From: Puteibacter caeruleilacunae | Lineage (GTDB): Bacteria; Bacteroidota; Bacteroidia; Bacteroidales; Prolixibacteraceae | NCBI GenBank assembly: GCA_005217565.1 | Contig: SJCO01000005.1 | Coordinates: 1 to 64,000 of the forward strand | Reading direction: 5' to 3' | DNA: 64,000 nt | In this document: positions 1-10,588 of the stretch, piece by piece | Position numbering within the stretch: position 1 is the first letter of the stretch | How the letters are laid out: each line of letters opens with the position of its first letter | Notes under the pieces: model-generated | The model's database searches: none | What the model was told of the DNA's origin: nothing | The model's input: only the letters and a program-made list of their open reading frames with translations | Translations under genes and position numbers: made by a program

Positions 1-133
1 CGACCGTAGGGAGAAGATCACCCAGCCGAACTTATCAACCGTAATAAATCGATTGCTTTTTTCAGGCAGCCTTGATTTTTTTGCTTCGTTTTTGGATTAA
101 GCCAAAAATGAAGGCCTGTCCGGCAGGACAATT
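1..133 (+). repeat. Dispersed ~130-bp repeat, copy A (cut by window start)
   Basis: This stretch matches 10314-10445 over about 125 bases with only scattered substitutions. Shared landmarks in order are GAAGATCACCCAGCCGAACT, TTTTTTCAGGCAGCCTTGA, AAGCCAAAAATGAAGGCC and GTCCGGCAGGAC. No open frame is convincingly coding in it. A shorter piece of the same unit (TTTTTTCAGGCAGCCTTGA) recurs near 32584-32602. It looks like a non-coding interspersed element. Confidence 0.7.
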
Positions 134-240
134 ATGTGTTAAAAATGAGACGCCTGTCCAGCTGCTGGACAACAGAGATGTTTTAAGTTTCTGGATATAA
201 ATTGGGATCATCGAAGCGTTGTCCTGGAGGGACATCTTCT
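108..240. other. Cluster of short GTCC/GGAC hairpins
   Basis: Three short inverted repeats follow each other: CTGTCCGGCAGGACA near 116-131, CTGTCCAGCTGCTGGACA near 154-171, and TTGTCCTGGAGGGACA near 219-234. The rest of this 315-base gene-free stretch holds no supported gene. Function is unknown. The first hairpin is also present in the second copy of the dispersed repeat at about 10428-10443. Confidence 0.4.
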
Positions 241-283
241 TTTTTGCCCATGATAAGCGTTAGCGAATCGTGGGATTATAAAC

Positions 284-313
284 AAAAAAAGCGCTGAAAT
301 TTCAGCGCTTTTT
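284..313 (-). terminator. Rho-independent terminator after tRNA-Arg
   Basis: AGCGCTGAAATTTCAGCGCT is a perfect palindrome flanked by an A run on one side and a T run on the other, so it can terminate in both directions. It lies directly 3' of the tRNA on the minus strand. Confidence 0.85.
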
Positions 314-315
314 CG

Positions 316-389
316 TGATCCTGCCAGGACTCGAACCTGGGACCCACAGCTTAGAAGGCTGTTGCTCTATCCAGCTGAGCTACAGGACC
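316..389 (-). tRNA. tRNA-Arg (anticodon TCT)
   Basis: The reverse complement folds as a cloverleaf. The acceptor stem pairs GGTCCTG with CAGGATC (one G-T pair) followed by discriminator A. The D arm is GCTCAGCTGGATAGAGC. The anticodon stem ACAGC/GCTGT encloses the loop CTTCTAA, giving anticodon TCT. The T arm is CCAGG-TTCGAGT-CCTGG. The 3' CCA is not encoded. A strong hairpin terminator follows at once. Confidence 0.97.
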
Positions 390-576
390 ATTCCTTATGT
401 TTTGCAAAACTGACCTTTTGAGGTTAACAACTCGTGAGTTGTGTTCCGTTTTGCGGTTGCAAATATATGTAAAAATCTTTTACCGAAAAGAATTATTTGA
501 AAGAAAAATGCAGAGAGATTGTAGTGTTTATGCGGGTTTTAGACGTAAGTGTGTCGATATCAGGATTGTTTGGGGC

Positions 577-608
577 AAAAAAAAATGCAGCTTTCGCCGC
601 ATTTTTTT
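577..608 (-). terminator. Terminator downstream of asnA
   Basis: On the minus strand ATGCGGC-GAAA-GCTGCAT is followed by a run of T. It lies about 16 bases after the asnA stop codon. Confidence 0.85.
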
Positions 609-623
609 CTTCTATTTATCAAA

Positions 624-1658
624 TTACATAAGTGCAATACCTGCATCTTCACATTTTTCGATCATTTCGTCTGGCCAAATACTTGCCTGTACCTCTCCAA
701 TATGAGCTTTACGTAAGAAATACATGCATAAACGTGACTGACCAATTCCTCCACCAATCGACAATGGAATTTCATCTTGTAATAGTTTTTTGTGGAATAG
801 AAGTTCTTTTCTCTCTTCTGTTCCTGTAATCTCAAGCTGACGAAGCAATGCTTCTTTGTCAACACGTATACCCATTGATGAAATTTCAAATGCTCTATTA
901 AGGATAGGGTTCCAAAGAACGATATCACCGTTCAATCCTTTATATCCGTTAACAGTTTCTGAAGTCCAGTCATCATAGTCTGGAGCACGTCCATCGTGTT
1001 TTTCACCGTTTGGCATTACTCCACCAATACCGATAATGAAGATAGCACCATATTTCTTAGCTGCTTCAGTTTCTCTTTGTGAAGGAGCAAGATCAGGATA
1101 CTCTTCAGCTAGGTCTTCTGTATGAAGGAAAGTTATCTTTTCTGGTAACTGAGGCTTGATATCAGGGTAATGTTCCATGATAAAGAACTCAGTACGCTTA
1201 AATACCTGGAAAATGTTCTCAACAGTCTTTACAAGGAAATCTAAATTACGCTGTTCAGCAGTCATTGATTGCTCCCAGTCCCACTGGTCTACATATAATG
1301 AGTGGATGTTAGTCAACTCTTCATCCGCACGAATAGCGTTCATATCAGTGTATAGTCCGTAACCTGGCTCAATACCTAATTTACCAAGTGTCATTCTTTT
1401 CCACTTAGCTAATGAGTGTACAACTTCAGCTTTTCTATCACCAAGCTCCTTGATAGGGAATTTTACTGATCTCTCAGTTCCATTCAAATCATCGTTGATT
1501 CCTGTTCCTGTCATTACAAATAGAGGTGCGGTAACACGACTAAGACGTAGTTCGGCTGCAAGGTTTAATTGAAAAAAGTCTTTTACTCGTTTAATTGCTG
1601 TTTCGGTCTGCTTAGGATCAAGTGGTGACTTGTATCCTTCTGGAATGTAAAGTTGCAT
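624..1658 (-). CDS. asnA: Aspartate--ammonia ligase (asparagine synthetase A)
   Basis: This cytosolic enzyme makes L-asparagine from L-aspartate, ammonia and ATP. The 344-residue length and whole-protein pattern are typical of AsnA, which has a class II aminoacyl-tRNA-synthetase-like fold. Visible marks are the N-terminal SRVTAPLF and GTGINDDLNGTERSVKF segments, the LHSLYVDQWDWE-like segment (here IHSLYVDQWDWEQSM, around residue 120), FLHTEDLAEEYPDL, and the C-terminal LSIGGGIGQSRLCM motif that in the family lies at the ATP site. The ATG is preceded by a canonical Bacteroidota promoter and the gene is followed by a hairpin terminator, so it is probably monocistronic. Confidence 0.97.
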   Translation of the reverse strand: MQLYIPEGYKSPLDPKQTETAIKRVKDFFQLNLAAELRLSRVTAPLFVMTGTGINDDLNGTERSVKFPIKELGDRKAEVVHSLAKWKRMTLGKLGIEPGYGLYTDMNAIRADEELTNIHSLYVDQWDWEQSMTAEQRNLDFLVKTVENIFQVFKRTEFFIMEHYPDIKPQLPEKITFLHTEDLAEEYPDLAPSQRETEAAKKYGAIFIIGIGGVMPNGEKHDGRAPDYDDWTSETVNGYKGLNGDIVLWNPILNRAFEISSMGIRVDKEALLRQLEITGTEERKELLFHKKLLQDEIPLSIGGGIGQSRLCMYFLRKAHIGEVQASIWPDEMIEKCEDAGIALM

Positions 1659-1706
1659 AATTATATCAATTTTTTCTGTTTATATCTTGTTTTGATTTCT
1701 TTTCGA

Positions 1707-1737
1707 CAAATATATACCTTTTTTACTGACATCAAAA
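1707..1737 (-). promoter_or_regulatory. Predicted asnA promoter
   Basis: On the minus strand TTTTG (1733-1737) and TATATTTG (1707-1714) are 18 bases apart. They match the Bacteroidota -33 TTTG and -7 TAnnTTTG elements. The -7 box lies about 50 bases upstream of the asnA ATG. Confidence 0.75.
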
Positions 1738-1836
1738 CAAAAAGTTTTATTTTTTATTGACGAAATGATAGAAAAATACAAAAAATTAACATTTGGTGAT
1801 ATGGAAAAGGCTTAGAAAAGTGTCTAAATGATATAA

Positions 1837-1866
1837 TTTGTAATCTTGATTTTCGCATTATATTTG
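1837..1866 (+). promoter_or_regulatory. Predicted promoter of the MFS permease gene
   Basis: TTTG at 1837-1840 and TATATTTG at 1859-1866 are separated by 18 bases, a good fit to the Bacteroidota sigma-ABfr consensus. The ATG follows 23 bases after the -7 box. It diverges from the asnA promoter. Confidence 0.75.
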
Positions 1867-1889
1867 CACTGCATATTGAAAATCAGCAC

Positions 1890-3053
1890 ATGAGAAGGGT
1901 ACCGAACTTATATTCACTATATATTATCAAACTGTCAAAATGGTTTAATATGGTCATGCCTATTATCGTTTTGTTTTTTCAAGACAATAATTTGAGCATG
2001 AAAGATATTTTTATTCTTAAGGCCATTTATTCTGTTGGTATAGTTGTCATGGAAATTCCTTCGGGGTATTTTGCTGATGTGTGGGGACGTAAGAATACGT
2101 TGTTAACAGGTAGTATTCTTGGGGCTGCTGGTTTCTTGACCTATAGTGTATCGCATTCTTTCCTTGGATTTGTGGTGGCAGAGATTATTCTTGGAGTAGG
2201 ACAGAGTTTTATTTCAGGGGCCGATTCTGCAATGTTGTATGATTCGCTGAAAATGGAAAAGCGACAGAAGGAATATTTAAAACTGGAGGGGCGTGTTACT
2301 TCGTTGGGGAATTTTGCCGAAGCTTTTGCGGGTATTGTTGGTGGATTATTGGCAACAATAACTTTGCGAACACCTTTTTTCTTTCAGTTTGCTGTTGCGG
2401 CGATGGCTATTCCTGCTGCATTGGCATTAAAAGAGCCGCCTAAATCGAAAGATAAAATGGTGTCATTAATGGACATTCTCAGGGTAACTAAAGAAGCGAT
2501 GCTTAATCGGAGTCTGCGTACAGCAATTCTATTCTCTGCATTAATCGGGACTTCTACATTGACTTATGCATGGTTTGTGCAGCCTTATTTTAAAGCTGCA
2601 GAACTTCCTGTGGGATGGTATGGATTAATGTGGACATTATTGAACCTAACGGTAGGAATAGTTTCAATATATGCATATCGCGTGGATCGTATGCTGGGAG
2701 AGCGAAGGGCAAATATCCTTATCCTTCTTGGAATTTGCTTGTTTTATTTCCTTACAAGTATGTATGTTAGTTTATATGCCTTCCCTATATTATTCCTGTT
2801 TTATGGTGTGCGAGGTATTGCAACTCCGTTACTGAAGAATTACATTAATCAATATACTGCGTCGGAGGTTCGGGCAACGATTCTTTCGGTTCGAAATTTC
2901 TCCATAAGGGTGTTATTCGCTATACTAGGTCCTTTGCTGGGCTGGATGAACGATTTCTACAGCCTTTCGGTTGCCTTGGCTTTAACAGGAGCTATTGTAT
3001 TAGTGATTGGTATTGTCATATTACTACCATTTATTATTTATAGGAAAGCATAA
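1890..3053 (+). CDS. Major facilitator superfamily permease
   Basis: This 387-residue inner-membrane transporter has a run of about 12 hydrophobic segments. It carries the MFS loop 2-3 signature GYFADVWGRKNTLLTG (about residues 61-76), matching G-x-x-x-D-x-x-G-R-[KR]. The first helix begins almost at the N-terminus (SLYIIKLSKWF). The substrate cannot be read from sequence; the closest general look is of the small drug/sugar-efflux-like MFS proteins of Bacteroidota. It stands alone between the divergent asnA and the downstream glycosyltransferase gene, which has its own promoter. Confidence 0.85.
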   Translation: MRRVPNLYSLYIIKLSKWFNMVMPIIVLFFQDNNLSMKDIFILKAIYSVGIVVMEIPSGYFADVWGRKNTLLTGSILGAAGFLTYSVSHSFLGFVVAEIILGVGQSFISGADSAMLYDSLKMEKRQKEYLKLEGRVTSLGNFAEAFAGIVGGLLATITLRTPFFFQFAVAAMAIPAALALKEPPKSKDKMVSLMDILRVTKEAMLNRSLRTAILFSALIGTSTLTYAWFVQPYFKAAELPVGWYGLMWTLLNLTVGIVSIYAYRVDRMLGERRANILILLGICLFYFLTSMYVSLYAFPILFLFYGVRGIATPLLKNYINQYTASEVRATILSVRNFSIRVLFAILGPLLGWMNDFYSLSVALALTGAIVLVIGIVILLPFIIYRKA

Positions 3054-3144
3054 CGGTGCAGTGAAAGAATGGTTGGGTAGCTATATTTAATGACAGTTTT
3101 TACTTATTGCATACTTATAAATTGACATTTTGTCGGCCCAATTC

Positions 3145-3174
3145 TTTGCAATCTCCAATTTTACAATAATTTTG
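3145..3174 (+). promoter_or_regulatory. Predicted promoter of the GT-C/GT2 gene pair
   Basis: CTTTG (TTG at 3146-3148) and TAATTTTG (3167-3174) are separated by 18 bases and fit TTG-N18-TAnnTTTG. The proposed ATG is at 3198. Confidence 0.7.
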
Positions 3175-3197
3175 TGTCACCTCTATAATTGATCGGG

Positions 3198-5222
3198 ATG
3201 AATAAACGAAAAGACCAAAAAACTAAACTGTCTGTTTTAGACAAGGTTAGTGCCTTTGTTATTAAACGCTCTGCGTTACTATTTTATACTGGACTATGTG
3301 TTACTGTAGTTGTATCATTGTTATTATTCAACTTTACAGTCAGTATAGGAGGTGACGATTCGGAATATATTATTTCAGCGAAGAAATTTCTGGAAGGGAC
3401 TAAGTTCCCTGATTGGCATGGGGCTTTTTATCCTATTTTCCTGAGTGCTTTTGTTGGCATATTTGGACTTAATGTCATCCTGTTTAAGTTCATTTCTATG
3501 GGCTTGATGGTGGGACATTATATACTAACATTTAAAACATTCCATAAACGGATTCCAGGAGTGGCGTTTCTTGCATTGATTGCCTTCCTTTCCTTTTCAT
3601 CTTATCTGTTATACTATGCTAGTCAGACCTACAGCGAGGCATTGTACATGTTTTTACAGGCTTCGGTGTTTTACCTGTTTTATAAGCGGGAAGATAAGCG
3701 TTCAGCGAATGAGGACTTTAGTTGGTGGATGTGGGGTGTGTTTATTCTGTGTATGTTCTTCTTAAGTATTACAAGGAACATTGGAATGGGAGTTGTGCTT
3801 GCTATTGGTATCTACTACTTGATAGAGAAACAGTATAAGGGGGCTATAATTGCAGTATCCGGATTTACATTGTCTCATGTATTGTTATCGGTATATAAGC
3901 GCGTAGTATGGGGTGTTAGTGGCTCTGGTATTGCCGGACAGCTTGAGAATATGACCTGGAAACATTTCTATCTTCATGATCGTGGAAAGGAAGATTTCTT
4001 TGGTATTATGGTGCGTATCTGGGATAATGCTAACCTGTATTTATCGAAGCATTTTGCTAAGATGATTGGTATGCGCGGATTAGAGGCCGATAAAATAAAA
4101 CCTTTCCTAACTGTATTGTTTGTTGTGCTTACAATCGTATCGATTGTGATGATCTGTAAACGTTTAAAGCATCTGTTATTTGCTATTCTATACCTGGTAA
4201 TCCTTATTGGAGGTACATTTGTTACGCAACAGAAGCATTGGGACCAGGAGCGATTGATTCTTATTTTCGTGCCTTTAATGGTGGTAGTGCTGGCTTCGGG
4301 ATTACTACAAGTGTACGAGCAAAAACCTAAGCTGGCACCTATATTTCTTACGGTATGTTGTGTGCTGTTTACTTCGGTGATACAGCAGACCATTAAGCGG
4401 GTAGATTTTAAAGCCCTTAATCAGGGAATTCATGGCGATAAATATGTAGGTTTTACAAACGACTGGAAGAATTATCTGAATATGTGCCAATGGGCAGGTA
4501 AGAACTTGCCTAAGGAGAGTGTGATAATGTGTCGTAAGCCTAATATGGCTGCACTATATGGGAAAGGAAATTATAAAGGATTATACCGATTACCGTCGAC
4601 AAAGGCTGATAGTGTGGCGACTTATATGGCGGATAGAGGAATTACCCATGTGATTATGGGAAGCTTGAGGCGTAATCCTAAGGTGAGTGACGGAAGAACT
4701 ATTACAACAATAAAGGTTGCATTGGGCGTATATACTTCAAAGTATGCGTTTGCTTTTAAACCTATTCATGAGATAGGTGAATCAGAAAAGGCTTACCTAT
4801 TTGAGATCGTTAGAAAAGATAAGTATACAGATCAGGAGCGATTGACCAATATTGATGTGCCTATCCTGGTCAACAGATCAACGAACTATTTTGCCTCTAA
4901 AAAGGGGAATTATTTATACCTGACCAAGCGTTATGATGAGGCACTACCTTACTTGAACTTATCGGTTGCAATAAAACCAGATGATAACGCTGACCTTATT
5001 AAGCGAGGTGTGTGTTTGCTGCATACACGCCAGTTTTCAAAGGCAATGAAAGATTTTAAGAAATTGGTAAAGAAATATCCTGAAAGAGGGGATATTAGAT
5101 ATAACCTGGGTGTTTGTCAATTTTACTCCAATCAAAAAGAAGAGGCCCGAAAATCACTTATTATGGCCCGACAAAAAGGACAAAAAATACACCCTGAACT
5201 AGCTAAAGAATTAAACCTGTAA
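3198..5222 (+). CDS. GT-C type membrane glycosyltransferase with C-terminal TPR repeats
   Basis: This protein of about 674 residues is predicted to span the inner membrane some ten times. It resembles the PMT/ArnT-like GT-C enzymes that move a sugar from a polyprenyl-phosphate donor to an acceptor on the outer side of the membrane. The first outer loop carries GGDDSEYIISAKKF, with the paired acidic residues expected of GT-C catalysis. The last ~100 residues are soluble and form two or three TPR-like helical hairpins (YLTKRYDEALPYLNLSVAIKP, then DIRYNLGVCQFYSNQKEEA), which is unusual for this family. A TTG codon nine bases upstream would add three residues; I prefer the ATG at 3198. The next gene starts four bases after the stop and supplies a likely partner. 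Confidence 0.8.
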   Translation: MNKRKDQKTKLSVLDKVSAFVIKRSALLFYTGLCVTVVVSLLLFNFTVSIGGDDSEYIISAKKFLEGTKFPDWHGAFYPIFLSAFVGIFGLNVILFKFISMGLMVGHYILTFKTFHKRIPGVAFLALIAFLSFSSYLLYYASQTYSEALYMFLQASVFYLFYKREDKRSANEDFSWWMWGVFILCMFFLSITRNIGMGVVLAIGIYYLIEKQYKGAIIAVSGFTLSHVLLSVYKRVVWGVSGSGIAGQLENMTWKHFYLHDRGKEDFFGIMVRIWDNANLYLSKHFAKMIGMRGLEADKIKPFLTVLFVVLTIVSIVMICKRLKHLLFAILYLVILIGGTFVTQQKHWDQERLILIFVPLMVVVLASGLLQVYEQKPKLAPIFLTVCCVLFTSVIQQTIKRVDFKALNQGIHGDKYVGFTNDWKNYLNMCQWAGKNLPKESVIMCRKPNMAALYGKGNYKGLYRLPSTKADSVATYMADRGITHVIMGSLRRNPKVSDGRTITTIKVALGVYTSKYAFAFKPIHEIGESEKAYLFEIVRKDKYTDQERLTNIDVPILVNRSTNYFASKKGNYLYLTKRYDEALPYLNLSVAIKPDDNADLIKRGVCLLHTRQFSKAMKDFKKLVKKYPERGDIRYNLGVCQFYSNQKEEARKSLIMARQKGQKIHPELAKELNL

Positions 5223-5226
5223 ACCC

Positions 5227-5970
5227 ATGATTGATGAGAAGAAGATAATTGTTGTATTACCTGCATATAATGCTGAAAAAACATTAGAAAAAACCTATAA
5301 AGAAATTCCTTTTGATATTGTTGACGATGTAATCCTGGTTGATGATCATTCTTCCGATGAAACGGTACGTTGTGGTCAGGAGCTTGGTATTAAACACATC
5401 ATTCAACATGAAAAGAATAAGGGGTATGGTGGTAATCAAAAGTCGTGCTACGACAAGGCCCTTGAGCTTGGTGGAGATATCGTTATTATGCTTCATCCCG
5501 ATTATCAATATACGCCTAAGCTTATTCATTCAATGTGTTATTTGATTGCTAATGATATTTATCCAGTGGTGCTGGGATCTCGTATTTTAGGGAAAGGAGC
5601 GATGAAAGGAGGAATGCCTTGGTATAAATATATTGCAAACCGATTCTTGACTTTCTCTCAGAATATATTAATGAGTCAGAAACTTTCGGAGTACCACACT
5701 GGTTACCGTGCTTTTTCGGGAGAGGTGTTGCGAGCAATCAATTATCAGGTTAATAGTGATGACTTTGTTTTTGACAATCAGATGTTAGCGCAGATTTGCT
5801 TTGAAGGATATGAGATTGCTGAAATAACTTGTCCGACTAAATATTTCGAAGAGGCTTCATCTATTAACCTTGCGCGTAGTACGAAATATGGTATAGGTGT
5901 AATGGGAGTATCTATGCAGTATTTCCTTCAGAAACTTCACCTAGGAAAATTCAAGATCTTTAATAAATAA
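5227..5970 (+). CDS. Family 2 glycosyltransferase, polyprenyl-phosphate sugar synthase-like
   Basis: This 247-residue cytosolic GT-A enzyme resembles dolichol-phosphate mannose synthase (DPM1) and its bacterial relatives, which load a sugar onto polyprenyl phosphate. It opens with IIVVLPAYNAEKTL (residues 7-20) and has the nucleotide-binding VDDHSSD (38-44). The usual DxD metal site is represented by HPDYQY (90-95), a form common in this subgroup. The absence of C-terminal membrane helices means it is the short DPM1 type. It starts four bases after the GT-C gene, so the two are surely one operon: this enzyme would make the lipid-linked donor that the GT-C enzyme uses. Confidence 0.9.
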   Translation: MIDEKKIIVVLPAYNAEKTLEKTYKEIPFDIVDDVILVDDHSSDETVRCGQELGIKHIIQHEKNKGYGGNQKSCYDKALELGGDIVIMLHPDYQYTPKLIHSMCYLIANDIYPVVLGSRILGKGAMKGGMPWYKYIANRFLTFSQNILMSQKLSEYHTGYRAFSGEVLRAINYQVNSDDFVFDNQMLAQICFEGYEIAEITCPTKYFEEASSINLARSTKYGIGVMGVSMQYFLQKLHLGKFKIFNK

Positions 5971-6006
5971 TACTAGCTCTCTTTTAGAGGCTTTATAATA
6001 AATGAA

Positions 6007-6047
6007 AAGGCTGTATCGCAACGAAATGTGATACAGCCTTTTTTTAA
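6007..6047. terminator. Bidirectional terminator between convergent GT2 and GH2 genes
   Basis: AAGGCTGTATC and GATACAGCCTT pair perfectly around a short loop and are followed by a T run on the plus strand, with an A-rich flank on the other side. It ends the GT-C/GT2 operon and can also serve the convergent beta-galactosidase gene. Confidence 0.85.
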
Positions 6048-6104
6048 TCTTGTAAGAATAGCACCAATGACGTTATTCTTATGTAAACTAATTATATTGG
6101 CGAT

Positions 6105-9350
<3,246 letters not shown>

Positions 9351-9670
9351 TTATTTATACACAGATATTTTAATAATTTGTCAGATTTAGAGGGCGAAAT
9401 AAAAGTGATTTTCATCATGAGCAGGTGGTTTTGTGAGTGTTGTTTTTGATTAGAGAGGATAGGTAAGTGTATGTGAGGTGTTTTAAATCAATTGGTTATG
9501 GTGTGATGGGGGCCAGGAGTGAGGTAAATTACCTTGATTTTAGGGCGTGAATGGTGTATGACGCAAGGTTTATTCACGAAATATGCCTGTATTTTTTCCT
9601 TTTATATATAGTGTATCCGTGTGCGCACACATTTTTTTTCAAAAAAAGTGAAAATTATTTGGGAAGTTAC

Positions 9671-9699
9671 TTGCATATTAATTCATTTTCTTATCTTTG
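9671..9699 (+). promoter_or_regulatory. Strong promoter of a candidate small RNA
   Basis: TTG at 9671-9673 and TATCTTTG at 9692-9699 are 18 bases apart, an excellent match to the Bacteroidota promoter. No plausible open frame follows before a hairpin terminator about 45 bases later. Confidence 0.65.
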
Positions 9700-9705
9700 T
9701 CCCCT

Positions 9706-9782
9706 GAGAGGGTGATTATTCCATAGGTTTAGTTAATTTTTCCGGGTCAACAGGTTAATTCCTGTTCCCGGTTTTGTTTTTT
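9706..9782 (+). ncRNA. Candidate small RNA (~75 nt)
   Basis: The stretch runs from just after a good TAnnTTTG promoter to a terminator formed by CCGGGTCAACAGG and CCTGTTCCCGG around a TTAATT loop, then TTTTGTTTTTT. It encodes no convincing peptide. I do not recognise a known RNA family in it. It lies about 800 bases before the GH3 gene, so it is too far away to be an obvious leader. It could also be a truncated leader followed by an attenuator. Confidence 0.4.
9742..9782 (+). terminator. Hairpin with T-run ending the candidate small RNA
   Basis: The stem pairs CCGGG..AACAGG with CCTGTT.CCGG, with one asymmetric internal bulge and a TTAATT loop, and is followed by TTTTGTTTTTT. Confidence 0.7.
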
Positions 9783-9785
9783 ATA

Positions 9786-10470
9786 GGGGGTACGTTACAG
9801 CGCTCCATTTCCAGATTAAAAATTCTAAGTTTCAAGTTTTAGGTTTCAAGTTCCATGTTTCAGTTCGGCTAGCGCCTCACAGTTTCAGGTTCCATGCAAC
9901 GTTGAATACACTTGGAAGCGTCGTTAGACCTTTCAGCGTGTTATCACGGTTGGAAGTTACACGTTTCAGGCTGCCCTTTGGGGCAGGTAATGTCGGTAGC
10001 CTCGGATGAGCGGTAGCGATTCCGGGGTTTAAGCGCATCCCCTCACAAAATCGGGAAATATATTTGTGTGGTTACATGTCATTTTCTACAGACATTAGAT
10101 GCCCCAAAGGGCAGCCTATTTCAATGAAACGTATCGATAAAAATTAAATGGATATGCACCATATGCTACAGACATTATCTGCCCCAGAGGGCAGAGCCAA
10201 AGGCTCATCTGCCTTCTGATGCACATAAAAGCACCAGACCCTCGCATACGAACCGGCCTCTTGAAAAAAGTAAGGAGATTTAGCAGTGGTTGGTTAGAGA
10301 GACTGGGAAGCTTCGAACGCAGAGAGAAGATCACCCAGCCGAACTTAGCAACCACAATAAATCGATTACTTTTTTCAGGCAGCCTTGACTTTTTTGCTTC
10401 GTTTTTGGGGTAAGCCAAAAATGAAGGCCCGTCCGGCAGGACAACTTTGCATTATGGCAAAAATAAGAAG
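9786..10470. repeat. Non-coding repeat cluster upstream of the GH3 gene
   Basis: This 700-base stretch between the small-RNA candidate and the GH3 gene has no supported gene. It begins with iterated TTTCAAGTT/TTTCAGGTT words (9825-9895), then a CGGCTAGCGCCTCAC unit (9865-9881). Next come three copies of a REP-like hairpin, CTGCCCTTTGGGGCAG at 9971 and inverted versions near 10100 and 10180, each next to a TAATGTCTGTAGC-like word. It ends with copy B of the ~130-bp repeat. Short open frames inside it are composed of these repeats and are rejected as genes. Confidence 0.65.
10314..10445 (+). repeat. Dispersed ~130-bp repeat, copy B
   Basis: Matches 1-133 in the same orientation with few differences, including the terminal GTCCGGCAGGAC hairpin. 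It ends about 145 bases before the GH3 start codon. Confidence 0.75.
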
Positions 10471-10536
10471 CCCTTTTCCGGTCTCCGTTATTCCTGTTTC
10501 CCTTATTTCGGTTTTCCGTTTTCCATTTATTCTCGT

Positions 10537-10544
10537 TACCTTTG
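10537..10544 (+). promoter_or_regulatory. -7 box of a possible GH3 promoter
   Basis: TACCTTTG fits TAnnTTTG and lies 44 bases before the ATG. No clear TTG is seen at the proper distance upstream, so only the -7 element is supported. Confidence 0.4.
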
Positions 10545-10588
10545 ACGCAAATTTTTGAGCATACCAGAAACCAAAATTTATATATCAA

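Noticed and set aside
3974-4393. Antisense frame of 139 codons inside the GT-C gene
   Set aside because: It lies fully within a well-supported membrane protein gene and its translation is Cys/Thr-rich without any motif.
10116-10588. Minus-strand frames of 85-100 codons upstream of the GH3 gene
   Set aside because: They are made of dispersed repeat sequence (the ~130-bp unit and REP-like hairpins), show no domain or signal and have no ribosome binding site.
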